Shown piece after piece: positions 29,120 to 37,805 of a DNA stretch of 62,883 nucleotides. Numbering within the stretch: the stretch's first letter is position 1; every line of letters starts with the position of its first letter. The DNA comes from CAYRWM01 sp964428055 (GTDB taxonomy: Bacteria; Bacillota; Clostridia; Christensenellales; Christensenellaceae), in assembly GCA_964428055.1 (NCBI GenBank), contig CAYRWM010000007.1, positions 1-62,883 on the forward strand, written 5' to 3'. Below the pieces are notes generated by a model. That model made no database searches. It saw nothing but the letters and a program-made list of their open reading frames with translations, and was not told the DNA's origin. The translations under genes were made by a program, and so were the position numbers.

Positions 29120-31030
29120 CTATTTTGTAAATCGTTTAAATATGGAACCGCCGAGCGGCGGAACTGTAACTAAGATTGAATAGGGCTTACCGTGATACGG
29201 CACGGATTCAGCCTTAAATGCGCCCTCGTTTACGACGCCGCTGCCGCCGAACTTTTTATCATCGGAGGACAGCAGTTCGCGGTAAACGCCTTTTTTGGGC
29301 ACGCCGATACGGAATCCCTCTATGGGATTCACTTCGCTGTTAAGTATCGTTATGAGCAGTTCTCTCTCGCTCTCGTTCTTTCTTATGTACGAGTAGACGC
29401 ACTGCTCTGAGTTGTCGGCGTCGATCCATTCGAAACCGCGCCAGTCGTGATCGCACTCCCAGAGTGCCTTTTCCTTAAGATACAGATTATTGAGGGCCTT
29501 TATGAACTCCCTGTGCTTCGCGTGGGATTCATAGTCGAGCATGAACCACTCGAGCCCTTCGGTGTATTTCCATTCGATGAACTGTCCTATCTCATTGCCC
29601 ATGAAATTGAGCTTGCCGCCGGGATGCGTTATCTGGTACATGGCGAGCAGCCTGAGGCCCGCGAACTGGCGCCAGTAGTCGCCGGGCATGCGCCCTATGA
29701 GAGAGCACTTGCCGTGCACGACCTCGTCATGAGAAAGAGGCAGTATGAAGTTCTCGTTGAAAGCGTACATCATTGAGAACGTGAGCATGTCATGACAGCC
29801 CTTGCGGTACGGGAAATCGGCCTGCATGTAGTGCAGGGTGTCGTTCATCCATCCCATATCCCACTTGTAGTGGAATCCGAGTCCGCCGTCCTTGGGCGGG
29901 TACGTAACGAGCGGCCACGCCGTGCTCTCCTCGGCTATGAGACATACGCCGGGGAAGTACTCCCCGACCATATCGGACAGGCAGCGCAGGAATTCCATGG
30001 CTTCGAGGTTCTTTTCCTCGCCGAACATGTTGTACTTCTTCTGCGCGGGATCGTCTATGCCGAAATTGAGGTAGAGCATGCTGGACACGCCGTCCACGCG
30101 GATGCCGTCGGCGTGATACTGTTCAAGCCAGAACATGGCATTGGACAGAAGGAAGCTCTTGACTTCGCCCCTGCCGTAATCGAACTTGAAGGTGCCCCAG
30201 TTCGGGTGCTCTTCGTTCTCGTACAGCATATGACCGTTGAACTTCGCGAGGCCGTGAGCGTCGCGGCAGAAATGCCCCGGCACCCAGTCGAGTATGACGC
30301 CTATGCCCGCCGCATGGCATGTATCTATGAGATACATGAAGTCCTCGGGCGCTCCGTACCTTGACGTAGCGGCGTAGTAGCCCGTCGTCTGATAGCCCCA
30401 GGAGCCGTCGAACGGATGCTCCATAACGGGCAGTATCTCTATATGCGAATACCCCATCTCCTTAACGTAGGGGACGAGTTCGCCGGCGAGTTCCCTGTAT
30501 GTATAGAATCTGTCGGTGTTGTCGGGATCGGGATCGTCAGTCTCATGCTGCATCCATGATCCCAGGTGAACTTCATATATGTTCTTGGGCGTCTTGAAAT
30601 GATCCGTCTTCGCCCTCTTCGTCATCCATCTCTTGTCATGCCATCTGTATTTAAGGGTATGCGCAATCGAAGCCGTAGCAGGTCTCTGCTCGGCATAGAA
30701 GGCAAAGGGATCGGCCTTGTAGAGCTTCTCGCCCATATCTGTGACTATTATGAACTTGTATCTGGTATCTTCGGGAAATCCCTCTATGAACCCCGTCCAC
30801 ACGCCTGTGGAAGCAACGGGTGAAAGGAACCATCCGTTGTCCGACCAGCCGCAGAAATCTCCGGTTACGCACACGGAAAGCGCGCCTGGCGCCCACACGT
30901 TGAACTGCGCGCCTTTCTTTCCGTTTTCCTTTATGAAATGCACGCCGAAAGTCTCGTACATGTGATAGTAATTGCCCTCGGCGAACAGATAAAGAAGATC
31001 GTTGTCGAGTTTTGCTGATTCGTTGCTCAT
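29120..31030 (-). CDS. glgB: 1,4-alpha-glucan branching enzyme (GH13)
   Basis: A 636-residue enzyme that makes alpha-1,6 branches. An N-terminal beta-sandwich (CBM48) region at about 30-125 precedes the GH13 barrel. Active-site motifs: GVILDWVPGHF, nucleophile in GIRVDGVSSML, acid/base in CLIAEEST and LPLSHDEVVHGK. First gene of the glycogen operon. A GAGGGG ribosome binding site lies just upstream, and a six-base-pair hairpin (31052-31072) sits in the leader of about 80 bases. Its promoter overlaps the terminator of the fhs operon. Confidence 0.97.
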   Translation of the reverse strand: MSNESAKLDNDLLYLFAEGNYYHMYETFGVHFIKENGKKGAQFNVWAPGALSVCVTGDFCGWSDNGWFLSPVASTGVWTGFIEGFPEDTRYKFIIVTDMGEKLYKADPFAFYAEQRPATASIAHTLKYRWHDKRWMTKRAKTDHFKTPKNIYEVHLGSWMQHETDDPDPDNTDRFYTYRELAGELVPYVKEMGYSHIEILPVMEHPFDGSWGYQTTGYYAATSRYGAPEDFMYLIDTCHAAGIGVILDWVPGHFCRDAHGLAKFNGHMLYENEEHPNWGTFKFDYGRGEVKSFLLSNAMFWLEQYHADGIRVDGVSSMLYLNFGIDDPAQKKYNMFGEEKNLEAMEFLRCLSDMVGEYFPGVCLIAEESTAWPLVTYPPKDGGLGFHYKWDMGWMNDTLHYMQADFPYRKGCHDMLTFSMMYAFNENFILPLSHDEVVHGKCSLIGRMPGDYWRQFAGLRLLAMYQITHPGGKLNFMGNEIGQFIEWKYTEGLEWFMLDYESHAKHREFIKALNNLYLKEKALWECDHDWRGFEWIDADNSEQCVYSYIRKNESERELLITILNSEVNPIEGFRIGVPKKGVYRELLSSDDKKFGGSGVVNEGAFKAESVPYHGKPYSILVTVPPLGGSIFKRFTK

Positions 31031-31120
31031 AAAGGCCCCTCAAAAACATTTAGGCGCTTAAGAAACGCGCCTGACGGTGGATTATCATTTAAACCGAAAA
31101 GGTATATTTTTATACATTAG

Positions 31121-31149
31121 ATTATATAAAAAAAGGGCCTCTCAGTCAA
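31121..31149 (-). promoter_or_regulatory. Promoter of the glycogen operon
   Basis: On the minus strand TTGACT (31149-31144), exactly 17 bases, then TATAAT (31126-31121). The -35 lies in the loop of the upstream operon's terminator hairpin and the spacer contains its right arm and T run. Transcription should begin near 31113. Confidence 0.85.
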
Positions 31150-31164
31150 GGAAGAGGCACCCCT
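31128..31164 (-). terminator. Terminator of fhs-rhodanese operon
   Basis: On the minus strand GGGTGCCTCT pairs, with one bulge, with AGAGGCCC, followed by seven T. It overlaps the glgB promoter base for base. Confidence 0.85.
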
Positions 31165-31204
31165 TTGTGCGCTTTTGTGCAGCGTCCGAAAACGCTGTTT
31201 TTTT

Positions 31205-31588
31205 CTATCTGACCACCTCGTACGGCCAGTCGTAGATCCCTCCGAAATCGTACACGTCCGAATATCCGAGTTCCATGAGCGTCACTGCGGCCTCGGCGCT
31301 CCTCCTGCCTGTCCTGCAGTACAGAAGATATGTGGCGTCCTTGTCGGGGATGACGCCTTCCGCCTTCTGCCGTATAGTCTCATTGGGAAGAAGCAGGGCT
31401 CCTTCAATATGGCCCTCGTCATATTCGTCCTGCCTTCTCACGTCGACCACCGTGACGCCGCCGGCGTCCATCATCTCTTTTGCTTCTTCGGCCGATATCT
31501 TTTTATATCCGTCCTGCGCGCATGACGCAAAAAGGACCATTAAGACCGTCACCGACGCTATCAGCAGCATGATACTCTTCCGCATCAT
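31205..31588 (-). CDS. Rhodanese-like lipoprotein
   Basis: A 127-residue secreted protein. The first 24 residues are a lipoprotein signal ending in the lipobox LFASC, so the protein should be lipid-anchored outside the membrane. The rest is a single rhodanese domain with VVDVRRQDEYDEGHIEGA and the active-site loop CRTGRRS, whose Cys would carry sulfur as a persulfide. Full length for a one-domain rhodanese. Its ATG shares one base with the fhs stop, so it is co-transcribed and coupled to a cytoplasmic one-carbon enzyme with no evident link. The sulfur donor and acceptor are unknown. Confidence 0.88.
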   Translation of the reverse strand: MMRKSIMLLIASVTVLMVLFASCAQDGYKKISAEEAKEMMDAGGVTVVDVRRQDEYDEGHIEGALLLPNETIRQKAEGVIPDKDATYLLYCRTGRRSAEAAVTLMELGYSDVYDFGGIYDWPYEVVR

Positions 31589-33261
31589 CAGAACAGACCC
31601 GATATCCTTCCCTTTGAATCTATGTCTATCTTTTCAGCGGAAGGAACCTTAGGCAGACCCGGCATGGTCATTATATCGCCCGTCAGGACAACGATGAACC
31701 CCGCACCCGCGGAAAGGCTGACGCTCTTTACGTGCACCTTGAAGTCCTCGGGCCTTCCCAGGACCTTCGGGTCATCGGTCAGGGAGTACTGCGTCTTCGC
31801 CATGCATATGGGCAGGTGATTGAGACCCAGTTCCTCTATCCTTGCGATCTGTCTGTCAGCCTCGACGGAATACTGAACGAACTTGCCGCCGTACACCTTG
31901 TTTACTATCTTCTTGATCTTGTCCCTTACGGGCAGTTCAGTGTCGTAAACGTACCTGAAGTGGCTCTTCTGCTCGGTTAGGTCAAGCACCTTTGAAGCGA
32001 GGTCCAGAGCGCCTTCGCCGCCCTTTTCCCAGACTTCCGAAAGAGACACGGTCACGCCGTGCTCTTCGCAGGCTTCCCGAACGACTTCTATCTCGGCATC
32101 CGTATCGGACGGGAATCTGTTTATGGCAACCACCGCCGGAAGACCGAACACCTTGGTCACGTTCTCTATATGCTTTGCGAGATTGGGAAGCCCCGCCTTT
32201 AAGGCGTCTGTGTCCTCTTTTTCAAGCTCTGTCTTCGCGACTCCGCCGTGCATCTTTAGCGCCCTCACTGTCGCGACTATAACGACTGCGGACGGCCTGA
32301 TCCCGGCTGTGCGGCACTTGATGTCAACGAACTTCTCAGCGCCCAGATCCGCGCCGAAACCGGCCTCGGTCACGACGTAGTCCGCGAGCTTCATCGCCAT
32401 CTTCGTCGCTATTATGCTGTTGCAGCCGTGCGCTATGTTTGCAAAAGGACCTCCGTGGATGAAAGCGGGAGTGTGCTCCAGCGTCTGAACGAGATTGGGC
32501 TTTATCGCATCCTTGAGGAGCGCCGCCATCGCGCCTTCGGCGTTAAGCATCTTCGCCGTTATCGGTTTATCGTCCCTGGTGTATCCGATGATTATCCTGG
32601 AGAGTCTCTCCTTTAAGTCGTCTATATCCTTTGAGAGGCACAGTATGGCCATGACTTCGGACGCGACCGTTATATCATATCCGTCCTCCCTCGGCATGCC
32701 GTTGGCCTTGCCGTTAAGGCCGTTAACGATGTACCTCAGCTGTCTGTCGTTCATGTCGACGCAGCGCTTCCACGTTATCTTTCTCGGGTCTATGCCGAGT
32801 TCGTTGCCGTGGAATATGTGGTTGTCTATCATAGCGGCCAGAAGATTATTGGCGGCACCTATCGCATGGAAGTCACCCGTGAAATGCAGGTTTATATCCT
32901 CCATGGGAACGACCTGGGAGTAACCGCCGCCGGCGGCACCGCCCTTTATACCGAACACGGGACCGAGTGACGGCTCGCGAAGCGTGATTATGACGTTTTT
33001 ATCCATGCGGCTCAAGGCGTCGCCCAGACCCACGCTGGTCGTCGTCTTGCCTTCGCCGGCAGGTGTCGGTGATATGGCCGTCACGAGAATGACCTTTCCA
33101 TCAGGATTGTCCTTTATCTCATCGTTTATCCTGAAATCGATCTTTGCCTTGTATTTTCCGTAGCGCTCCAAGTACTTATGGTCTATGCCGAGTTTGTCGG
33201 CGATCTTTCCGATCGTGAGCATCTGTGAGCTCTGCGCTATCTCAATATCGCTTTTATGCAT
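31588..33261 (-). CDS. fhs: Formate-tetrahydrofolate ligase
   Basis: A 557-residue ATP-dependent enzyme making 10-formyltetrahydrofolate, used in acetogenic or purinolytic one-carbon metabolism and purine supply. Signatures are the ATP loop PTPAGEGKTTTSVGLGDAL, the REPSLGPVFGIKGGAAGGG region and HFTGDFHAI. Typical length. GGAGG lies seven bases before the ATG. The other Wood-Ljungdahl genes are not in the window, so presence of that pathway cannot be judged. The stop overlaps the start of the rhodanese lipoprotein gene. Confidence 0.97.
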   Translation of the reverse strand: MHKSDIEIAQSSQMLTIGKIADKLGIDHKYLERYGKYKAKIDFRINDEIKDNPDGKVILVTAISPTPAGEGKTTTSVGLGDALSRMDKNVIITLREPSLGPVFGIKGGAAGGGYSQVVPMEDINLHFTGDFHAIGAANNLLAAMIDNHIFHGNELGIDPRKITWKRCVDMNDRQLRYIVNGLNGKANGMPREDGYDITVASEVMAILCLSKDIDDLKERLSRIIIGYTRDDKPITAKMLNAEGAMAALLKDAIKPNLVQTLEHTPAFIHGGPFANIAHGCNSIIATKMAMKLADYVVTEAGFGADLGAEKFVDIKCRTAGIRPSAVVIVATVRALKMHGGVAKTELEKEDTDALKAGLPNLAKHIENVTKVFGLPAVVAINRFPSDTDAEIEVVREACEEHGVTVSLSEVWEKGGEGALDLASKVLDLTEQKSHFRYVYDTELPVRDKIKKIVNKVYGGKFVQYSVEADRQIARIEELGLNHLPICMAKTQYSLTDDPKVLGRPEDFKVHVKSVSLSAGAGFIVVLTGDIMTMPGLPKVPSAEKIDIDSKGRISGLF

Positions 33262-33358
33262 TTCATGCCTCCGTAAGGGCTTTTTGTACAGTTCAATATA
33301 TTAGCACAAATGGGGAAAAAAGTATATTTCCCTTCAGCTCTTTCAGCCTCATGAAGTA

Positions 33359-33388
33359 TTGCGGGCCCGTACCGGCGAAATGTATAAT
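33359..33388 (+). promoter_or_regulatory. Promoter of the CMD-cupin gene
   Basis: TTGCGG (33359-33364), 18 bases, TATAAT (33383-33388). A strong AGGAGG ribosome binding site at 33408-33413 precedes the ATG by six bases. Confidence 0.65.
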
Positions 33389-33419
33389 TAAGACATAATA
33401 TGTTCACAGGAGGTCCGAT

Positions 33420-34178
33420 ATGGGCGAAAAGATAGTACAGACAGCAGGAAGGGATCAGCTTGGCGGTTTCGCGCCTGAGTTCGCTCACCTTAACGACGAC
33501 ATACTCTTCGGCGAAGTATGGAACGACGATACTCTTGATATGAAGACAAAATGCATAGTGACCGTCGTGTCGCTCATGGCATCAGGCATAACCGACTCGT
33601 CGCTCACCTATCATCTTCAGAACGCTAAGAAAAACGGCGTCACAAAAGAGGAGATAGCAGCAGTGATCACGCACGCGACCATGTATACGGGCTGGCCTAA
33701 GGGATGGGCCGTGTTCAGGCTCGCAAAAGAGGTCTGGAACGAAAAGACGCTTGAACTCACCGAAAAGGACAGATATCAGAACACCATATTCTTCCCTGTG
33801 GGTGAACCCAACGACGCTTTCGCTAAGTACTTTACGGGCAGGAGTTATCTTGCCCCCGTATCGGCATCTCAGGTACCGGTATACAATGTGACGTTCGAGC
33901 CGGGATGCAGGAATAACTGGCATATCCACCTCGCGGAAAAAGACGGCGGTCAGATCCTTATCTGCGTCGGTGGACGCGGCTTTTACCAGGAATGGGGAAA
34001 GGACGCAGTCGTCATGACCCCGGGAACAGTCATAAACATCCCTCCGGGAGTAAAGCACTGGCACGGTGCGGCTGAAGATTCGTGGTTCTCGCACCTCGCG
34101 GTCGAGGTGCCCGGCGCAGGCACGGGCAACGAATGGCTCGAGCCCGTGACTGACGGCGAGTACAGCGAAGTGCAATAA
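33420..34178 (+). CDS. Carboxymuconolactone decarboxylase-like domain fused to cupin
   Basis: A 252-residue two-domain protein. Residues about 20-105 match the CMD/AhpD-like fold, although the CxxC of AhpD is absent (DSSLTYHLQNAKKNGVTKEEI holds the equivalent helix). Residues about 140-235 form a cupin barrel with NWHIH and later KHWHG, which supply likely metal-binding histidines. This arrangement is widespread and usually annotated only by domain; roles in aldehyde or peroxide handling have been proposed but none can be shown here. Single-gene unit with its own promoter. Confidence 0.85.
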   Translation: MGEKIVQTAGRDQLGGFAPEFAHLNDDILFGEVWNDDTLDMKTKCIVTVVSLMASGITDSSLTYHLQNAKKNGVTKEEIAAVITHATMYTGWPKGWAVFRLAKEVWNEKTLELTEKDRYQNTIFFPVGEPNDAFAKYFTGRSYLAPVSASQVPVYNVTFEPGCRNNWHIHLAEKDGGQILICVGGRGFYQEWGKDAVVMTPGTVINIPPGVKHWHGAAEDSWFSHLAVEVPGAGTGNEWLEPVTDGEYSEVQ

Positions 34179-34182
34179 AAAT

Positions 34183-34200
34183 GGCCCGGGAAACCGGGCC
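34183..34200. terminator. GC-rich hairpin between convergent genes
   Basis: GGCCCGG/CCGGGCC with a four-base loop, five bases after the CMD-cupin stop. No T run on either side, so termination strength is doubtful. Confidence 0.5.
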
Positions 34201-34243
34201 TATATCATAGCAGTATCCAGATTGGGGATACCGCTTTGGGGGA

Positions 34244-34867
34244 TCACCTGACGAAGTTGGTGAAAACACCTTCCTCCATATCAGGCAATCCAAACTTTTC
34301 TTTTCCGAGTTTAATGCTCTTTACGAGAAATGATATGTTCCTCGCGAGAACTCTCATTGTCTGAAGTCCCTCCGGATCTTCCGTAGCCTCTCCCGGCACG
34401 CAGCCGTGGACGTCGTTCCAGTACTTGCTGGACGCGACAGGCATCTGGGATATAGTGAAGTACTTGTTCAGTTCATCGAACGTTGCCGTTATGCCGCCTC
34501 TTCTGGCTACCGCCACTGAAGCGCCGACCTTCATTATCCTGTCCTTATAGGATGTGCTGTAGAACAGCCTGTCCAGACACGCGACGAGCGTGGCGTTCGC
34601 GGAAGCATAGTATACGGGCGATGCTATGACGAGCGCGTCCGCCTCCTTAAGCTTCGGTGCGAGCTCGTTGACTATATCGTCGAAAACGCACTTTCCCAGT
34701 TCCTCGCATCTTCCGCAGCCTATGCAGCCTCTTATGTCCATGCTGCCTATCCTGACTGTCTCATATTCAAGGCCTTCCGCCTCGAACACCTTTTCCATTT
34801 CGGAAAGAGCCGCTGTCGTGTTCCCCTTCGGATGGGGACTTCCGTTTATCATAAGTACCTTCATCAT
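34244..34867 (-). CDS. Flavodoxin-fold NAD(P)H oxidoreductase (iron-sulfur flavoprotein-like)
   Basis: A 207-residue FMN-dependent reductase-like protein. The phosphate-binding loop is NGSPHPKGNTTAAL at about 8-21. CIGCGRCEELGKC at about 48-60 is a cysteine cluster like that of iron-sulfur flavoproteins, so it may hold an Fe-S centre. SPVYYASANATL lines the flavin site. The start overlaps the stop of the upstream kinase gene by four bases, so it belongs to the sugar operon and is its last gene. Its electron partner is unknown, and its role in sugar breakdown is unclear. Confidence 0.85.
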   Translation of the reverse strand: MMKVLMINGSPHPKGNTTAALSEMEKVFEAEGLEYETVRIGSMDIRGCIGCGRCEELGKCVFDDIVNELAPKLKEADALVIASPVYYASANATLVACLDRLFYSTSYKDRIMKVGASVAVARRGGITATFDELNKYFTISQMPVASSKYWNDVHGCVPGEATEDPEGLQTMRVLARNISFLVKSIKLGKEKFGLPDMEEGVFTNFVR

Positions 34868-36330
34868 TTCACCCCGTACATATCCTTGAACTTTTCTGTG
34901 TTTTCAGCCCATTCGCTTTCGCATTCGGGCTTAATATCCTCAAACTCAAAGGATCTTTTTATTATTTCCCTGCCTTCGCTTATGCTGCCGATCTCGCCCG
35001 CGGACATCATCTGAACCAGGATGTTGCCGATTGCCGTCGCTTCATAGGGACCCGCCGTTAAGGGTTTCCCGAGAGCGGATGCCGTGAACCTGTTCAGAAG
35101 ACCGTTCCTCGCACCTCCGCCTATGACGTTTATCCTATCATATTTTTTATCCGTCAGTTTCTCAAGCTGCGATGCGTACAATGCGTATCTCACGGAAAGA
35201 CTCTCAAGAACGCATCTGACGATGCTCCCCGTATCACTAGGAGCGCTGCCGTACTTTTCAAGGCACATATTCTTAACCGCGTCGGTCATGCTCTCGGGAG
35301 CGTAGAACGAATCGTCATCCACGTCTATTAGATACCTGAAAGGCTCCGCTTTTTCTGCCAGAGAGGCCATCTCCGCGTGGGTCAGGATTTCACCCCTGCT
35401 CTCGAGCTCGGCCTTTATCTGCTGCAGTATCCATGAGCCCATTATATTATGGAGAAGCCTGTGATGTCCCTTGACGCTGCCTTCGTTCGCGAAATTGTGC
35501 TCAAAGCCGTAGCCGGTTATAACGGGCTCATCGCACTCAACGCCCAGCACCGACCACGTCCCGCTCGATAGTATCATGGAATCCGAAAGGACCGCGCCTA
35601 AAAAAGCCGACGCCGTATCGTGCTCACACACGTGAATGACGGTGACTTTACCCGTGATCCCGAGCTCTTCCGCGACATCCTGCAGAAGCGTCCCTGAAAC
35701 CGTACCCGGATCGACTACCGGCGGGAACATATCTTCCCTTATACCGAACGCACTCAGGATATCCCTGTCGAACGCCTTTTTTCTTATGTCGTACATCTGC
35801 GATACCGAAGCGAGAGTGTATTCGCACTCAGCTTTTCCGGTAAGGAGGCTTATAAGATGGTCCGGGACAAAGACCAGTTTATCCGCGCCGTCAAGAAGAT
35901 CCCCCTCGCCTTCTATCCTCATTGACGCGAGCTGCATGTACGTGTTGAAGAGTGCAGTCTGGTTGCCCGTTATTCTATAGAGCATTTCGGGCGGAGTCTT
36001 TTCATATATCCTTTTCTGGCATCTCTCCGTTCTCGGATCCCTGTAGGACCTTACGGGGATCATGGGGTTACCGTCTGAATCCAGAAGGACAAAATCATTG
36101 CAGAAGGTGTCTATACCGAGAATGTAATCCCCGCCGTCCGAAGCGGCTTTCTTAAGACCTTCCTTAAGGCCGCCGTATATGGCGTCGAAGTCCCAGTATA
36201 TATTCCCGTTTTTCCGGACTGGCGCGTTTGCAAAACGGTGCACTTCATCCATACGGAGGACATTTCCGTCGAAATCCGCGCGGAACATCTTGCCTCCGCT
36301 CGCGCCGAGGTCAAAAGCCAGATATCTCAT
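34864..36330 (-). CDS. FGGY-family carbohydrate kinase, rhamnulokinase-like
   Basis: About 488 residues. N-terminal ATP loop FDLGASGGKMFRA; SSGTWSVLGVE and GGGARNGLLNRFTASALG near the C-terminus, followed by AGPYEATAIGNILVQ, which is the rhamnulokinase-type ending. It would phosphorylate a ketose at C1. The start at 36330 is chosen because AGGAGG precedes it by seven bases; an upstream in-frame ATG at 36357 overlaps the deoR-like gene. Together with the class II aldolase it fits a rhamnulose- or fuculose-like pathway, but no known isomerase gene is present, so no symbol is given. Confidence 0.85.
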   Translation of the reverse strand: MRYLAFDLGASGGKMFRADFDGNVLRMDEVHRFANAPVRKNGNIYWDFDAIYGGLKEGLKKAASDGGDYILGIDTFCNDFVLLDSDGNPMIPVRSYRDPRTERCQKRIYEKTPPEMLYRITGNQTALFNTYMQLASMRIEGEGDLLDGADKLVFVPDHLISLLTGKAECEYTLASVSQMYDIRKKAFDRDILSAFGIREDMFPPVVDPGTVSGTLLQDVAEELGITGKVTVIHVCEHDTASAFLGAVLSDSMILSSGTWSVLGVECDEPVITGYGFEHNFANEGSVKGHHRLLHNIMGSWILQQIKAELESRGEILTHAEMASLAEKAEPFRYLIDVDDDSFYAPESMTDAVKNMCLEKYGSAPSDTGSIVRCVLESLSVRYALYASQLEKLTDKKYDRINVIGGGARNGLLNRFTASALGKPLTAGPYEATAIGNILVQMMSAGEIGSISEGREIIKRSFEFEDIKPECESEWAENTEKFKDMYGVK

Positions 36331-36343
36331 GGGACGCCCTCCT

Positions 36344-37120
36344 TTACGCTGTCTCAATCCCGGGACCGTACTCGCCGGCCCTGGCCGCGCCGTCTTTGTC
36401 GGCGCTGTCGTCGAATATGACGGTATCTATATCGGAAAGACTGCACAGATAGACCTGTCCGCTCTTTCCTATCTTTGATCCGTCAGCCAGCAGCACCGCC
36501 TTTTTCGCGTTTCCGATCATCATCTTCTTGGATTCCACTTCATCCATGCTGCCGTCCGTAAGAATCCCTTTTTCGATATCTATGCCCGTGCACGAAAGAA
36601 AGACCTTGTCGGGGTAATAGTCCTTTATGCAATTCTCGGTTATGCTGCCGTGCATCGAAAGATTGCGGCTCTTGAATATTCCGCCGAGACAGATATACGT
36701 ATGCTTTTCGCAGTCCCTCTTTCCGGCTTCGAGCAGAAGCCCCAGGGAATTGGTGAGTACGGTCACGCTTATGTCGCCCGGGATGTACTTCGCGAGATAC
36801 CTTGTCGTCGAACTGTTGTCGGCGAATATGACGTCGCCGTCTTTGATGAGTTCAGCCGCTTTCGCGCAGATGCTGTTCTTCTCACGGTATCTCCTTATCT
36901 CGCGCACCGCCACCGGATATTCCTCGGTAGTCCCGCCGCTGCGCACCGCAACTGCGCCGCCGTGGGTGCGCTTCAGGATGCCTTCCTCCTCAAGAGCTCT
37001 CAGATCCCTCCTCGCGGTCTCTCTCGATATCGCGAAATGCTCCGCCACGGCGTTGGTATCGACCTTGCCGTGCCTCTCGAGCATGCTTATTATCTCGGAT
37101 CGTCTCTCTATGCTGTACAT
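36344..37120 (-). CDS. DeoR-family transcriptional regulator
   Basis: About 258 residues. An N-terminal winged helix-turn-helix (residues 5-55, ISRETARRDLRALEEEGIL with THGGA after it) is followed by a sugar-phosphate-sensing domain with FADNSSTTRYLAKYI. The ATG at 37120 has GAGGT seven bases upstream; an in-frame start at 37147 would overlap the previous gene and lacks a site. It is the third gene of the leftward operon. Its operators are probably the four TCGGTCAT boxes in the divergent promoter region, so it would control both arms, with a phosphorylated pathway sugar as inducer. Confidence 0.9.
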   Translation of the reverse strand: MYSIERRSEIISMLERHGKVDTNAVAEHFAISRETARRDLRALEEEGILKRTHGGAVAVRSGGTTEEYPVAVREIRRYREKNSICAKAAELIKDGDVIFADNSSTTRYLAKYIPGDISVTVLTNSLGLLLEAGKRDCEKHTYICLGGIFKSRNLSMHGSITENCIKDYYPDKVFLSCTGIDIEKGILTDGSMDEVESKKMMIGNAKKAVLLADGSKIGKSGQVYLCSLSDIDTVIFDDSADKDGAARAGEYGPGIETA

Positions 37121-37136
37121 AGTCTCTACCTCTTTT

Positions 37137-37793
37137 TTACTCGTCAAGAAGCTTCCTGTCGTATACTCTGTCGCCTACCCTCGGATCGTCCGGAACGTTA
37201 TCCCTCATGAGCGTGCAGAAAGCGTCGCACTCGATCCTCTCGAGCATTGAATACGCCATATAAATGGAAGGACCGGTCACGCATACGCCGTGCAGCGGCA
37301 TTATCATGCCGAGCGGCTTCCTGTTGGCCAGTTCGCGCCTGTCCTCGAAATACTGGTAGACCGTGCGGGAAAGATCTTCCGAATACGCCTTTTTCCAGGG
37401 TATGCATTCAACGAATCCTCTGCCCTTGGTGGCTTCCGTTACGTTGGGAATGGGTTTTCCCTGCGACACGAAAGGCATGCAGTAGAAGGGGTGGGCGTGT
37501 ATCGTCGCGCCTATGTTCTCGAAGTTCTTTAATATAAGAGCGTGCATGAGGCTCTCCCTTGAGAGCTTTCCGTCGCCTTCTATGATATTGAGGTCAAAGT
37601 CCACGAGCATGAAATCGCCGGGCCGAAGCACGCAGTGATGGTTCTCCGACATCATGGACGGGGATATCAGCATCAGGTTCTCGTCGACCTGCATCGCGAA
37701 GTTTCCGCCCGCGGCGTTAGTGAGTCTTCTGTCCCACATCAGTTTGGCGACTGTCGCCATCTCTTCTCTTTCATCTATAAATGACTTAAGCAT
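37137..37793 (-). CDS. Class II aldolase/adducin family protein
   Basis: A 218-residue zinc aldolase of the FucA/AraD/RhaD type, predicted to split a ketose 1-phosphate into dihydroxyacetone phosphate and an aldehyde. GGNFAMQ marks the phosphate site; SRESL carries the glutamate; HAHPF (two His) and LHGV (third His) are the zinc ligands. Typical length for FucA. AAGGAGG lies just before the ATG. It is second in the operon after the PfkB kinase and 16 bases before the regulator. The exact sugar is not known. Confidence 0.88.
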   Translation of the reverse strand: MLKSFIDEREEMATVAKLMWDRRLTNAAGGNFAMQVDENLMLISPSMMSENHHCVLRPGDFMLVDFDLNIIEGDGKLSRESLMHALILKNFENIGATIHAHPFYCMPFVSQGKPIPNVTEATKGRGFVECIPWKKAYSEDLSRTVYQYFEDRRELANRKPLGMIMPLHGVCVTGPSIYMAYSMLERIECDAFCTLMRDNVPDDPRVGDRVYDRKLLDE

Positions 37794-37805
37794 TATCTTT
37801 CCTCC

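Noticed and set aside
34864..36330. Naming the FGGY kinase rhaB and the locus a rhamnose operon
   Set aside because: FGGY kinases change substrate easily, and rhaA and a rhamnose transporter are absent.
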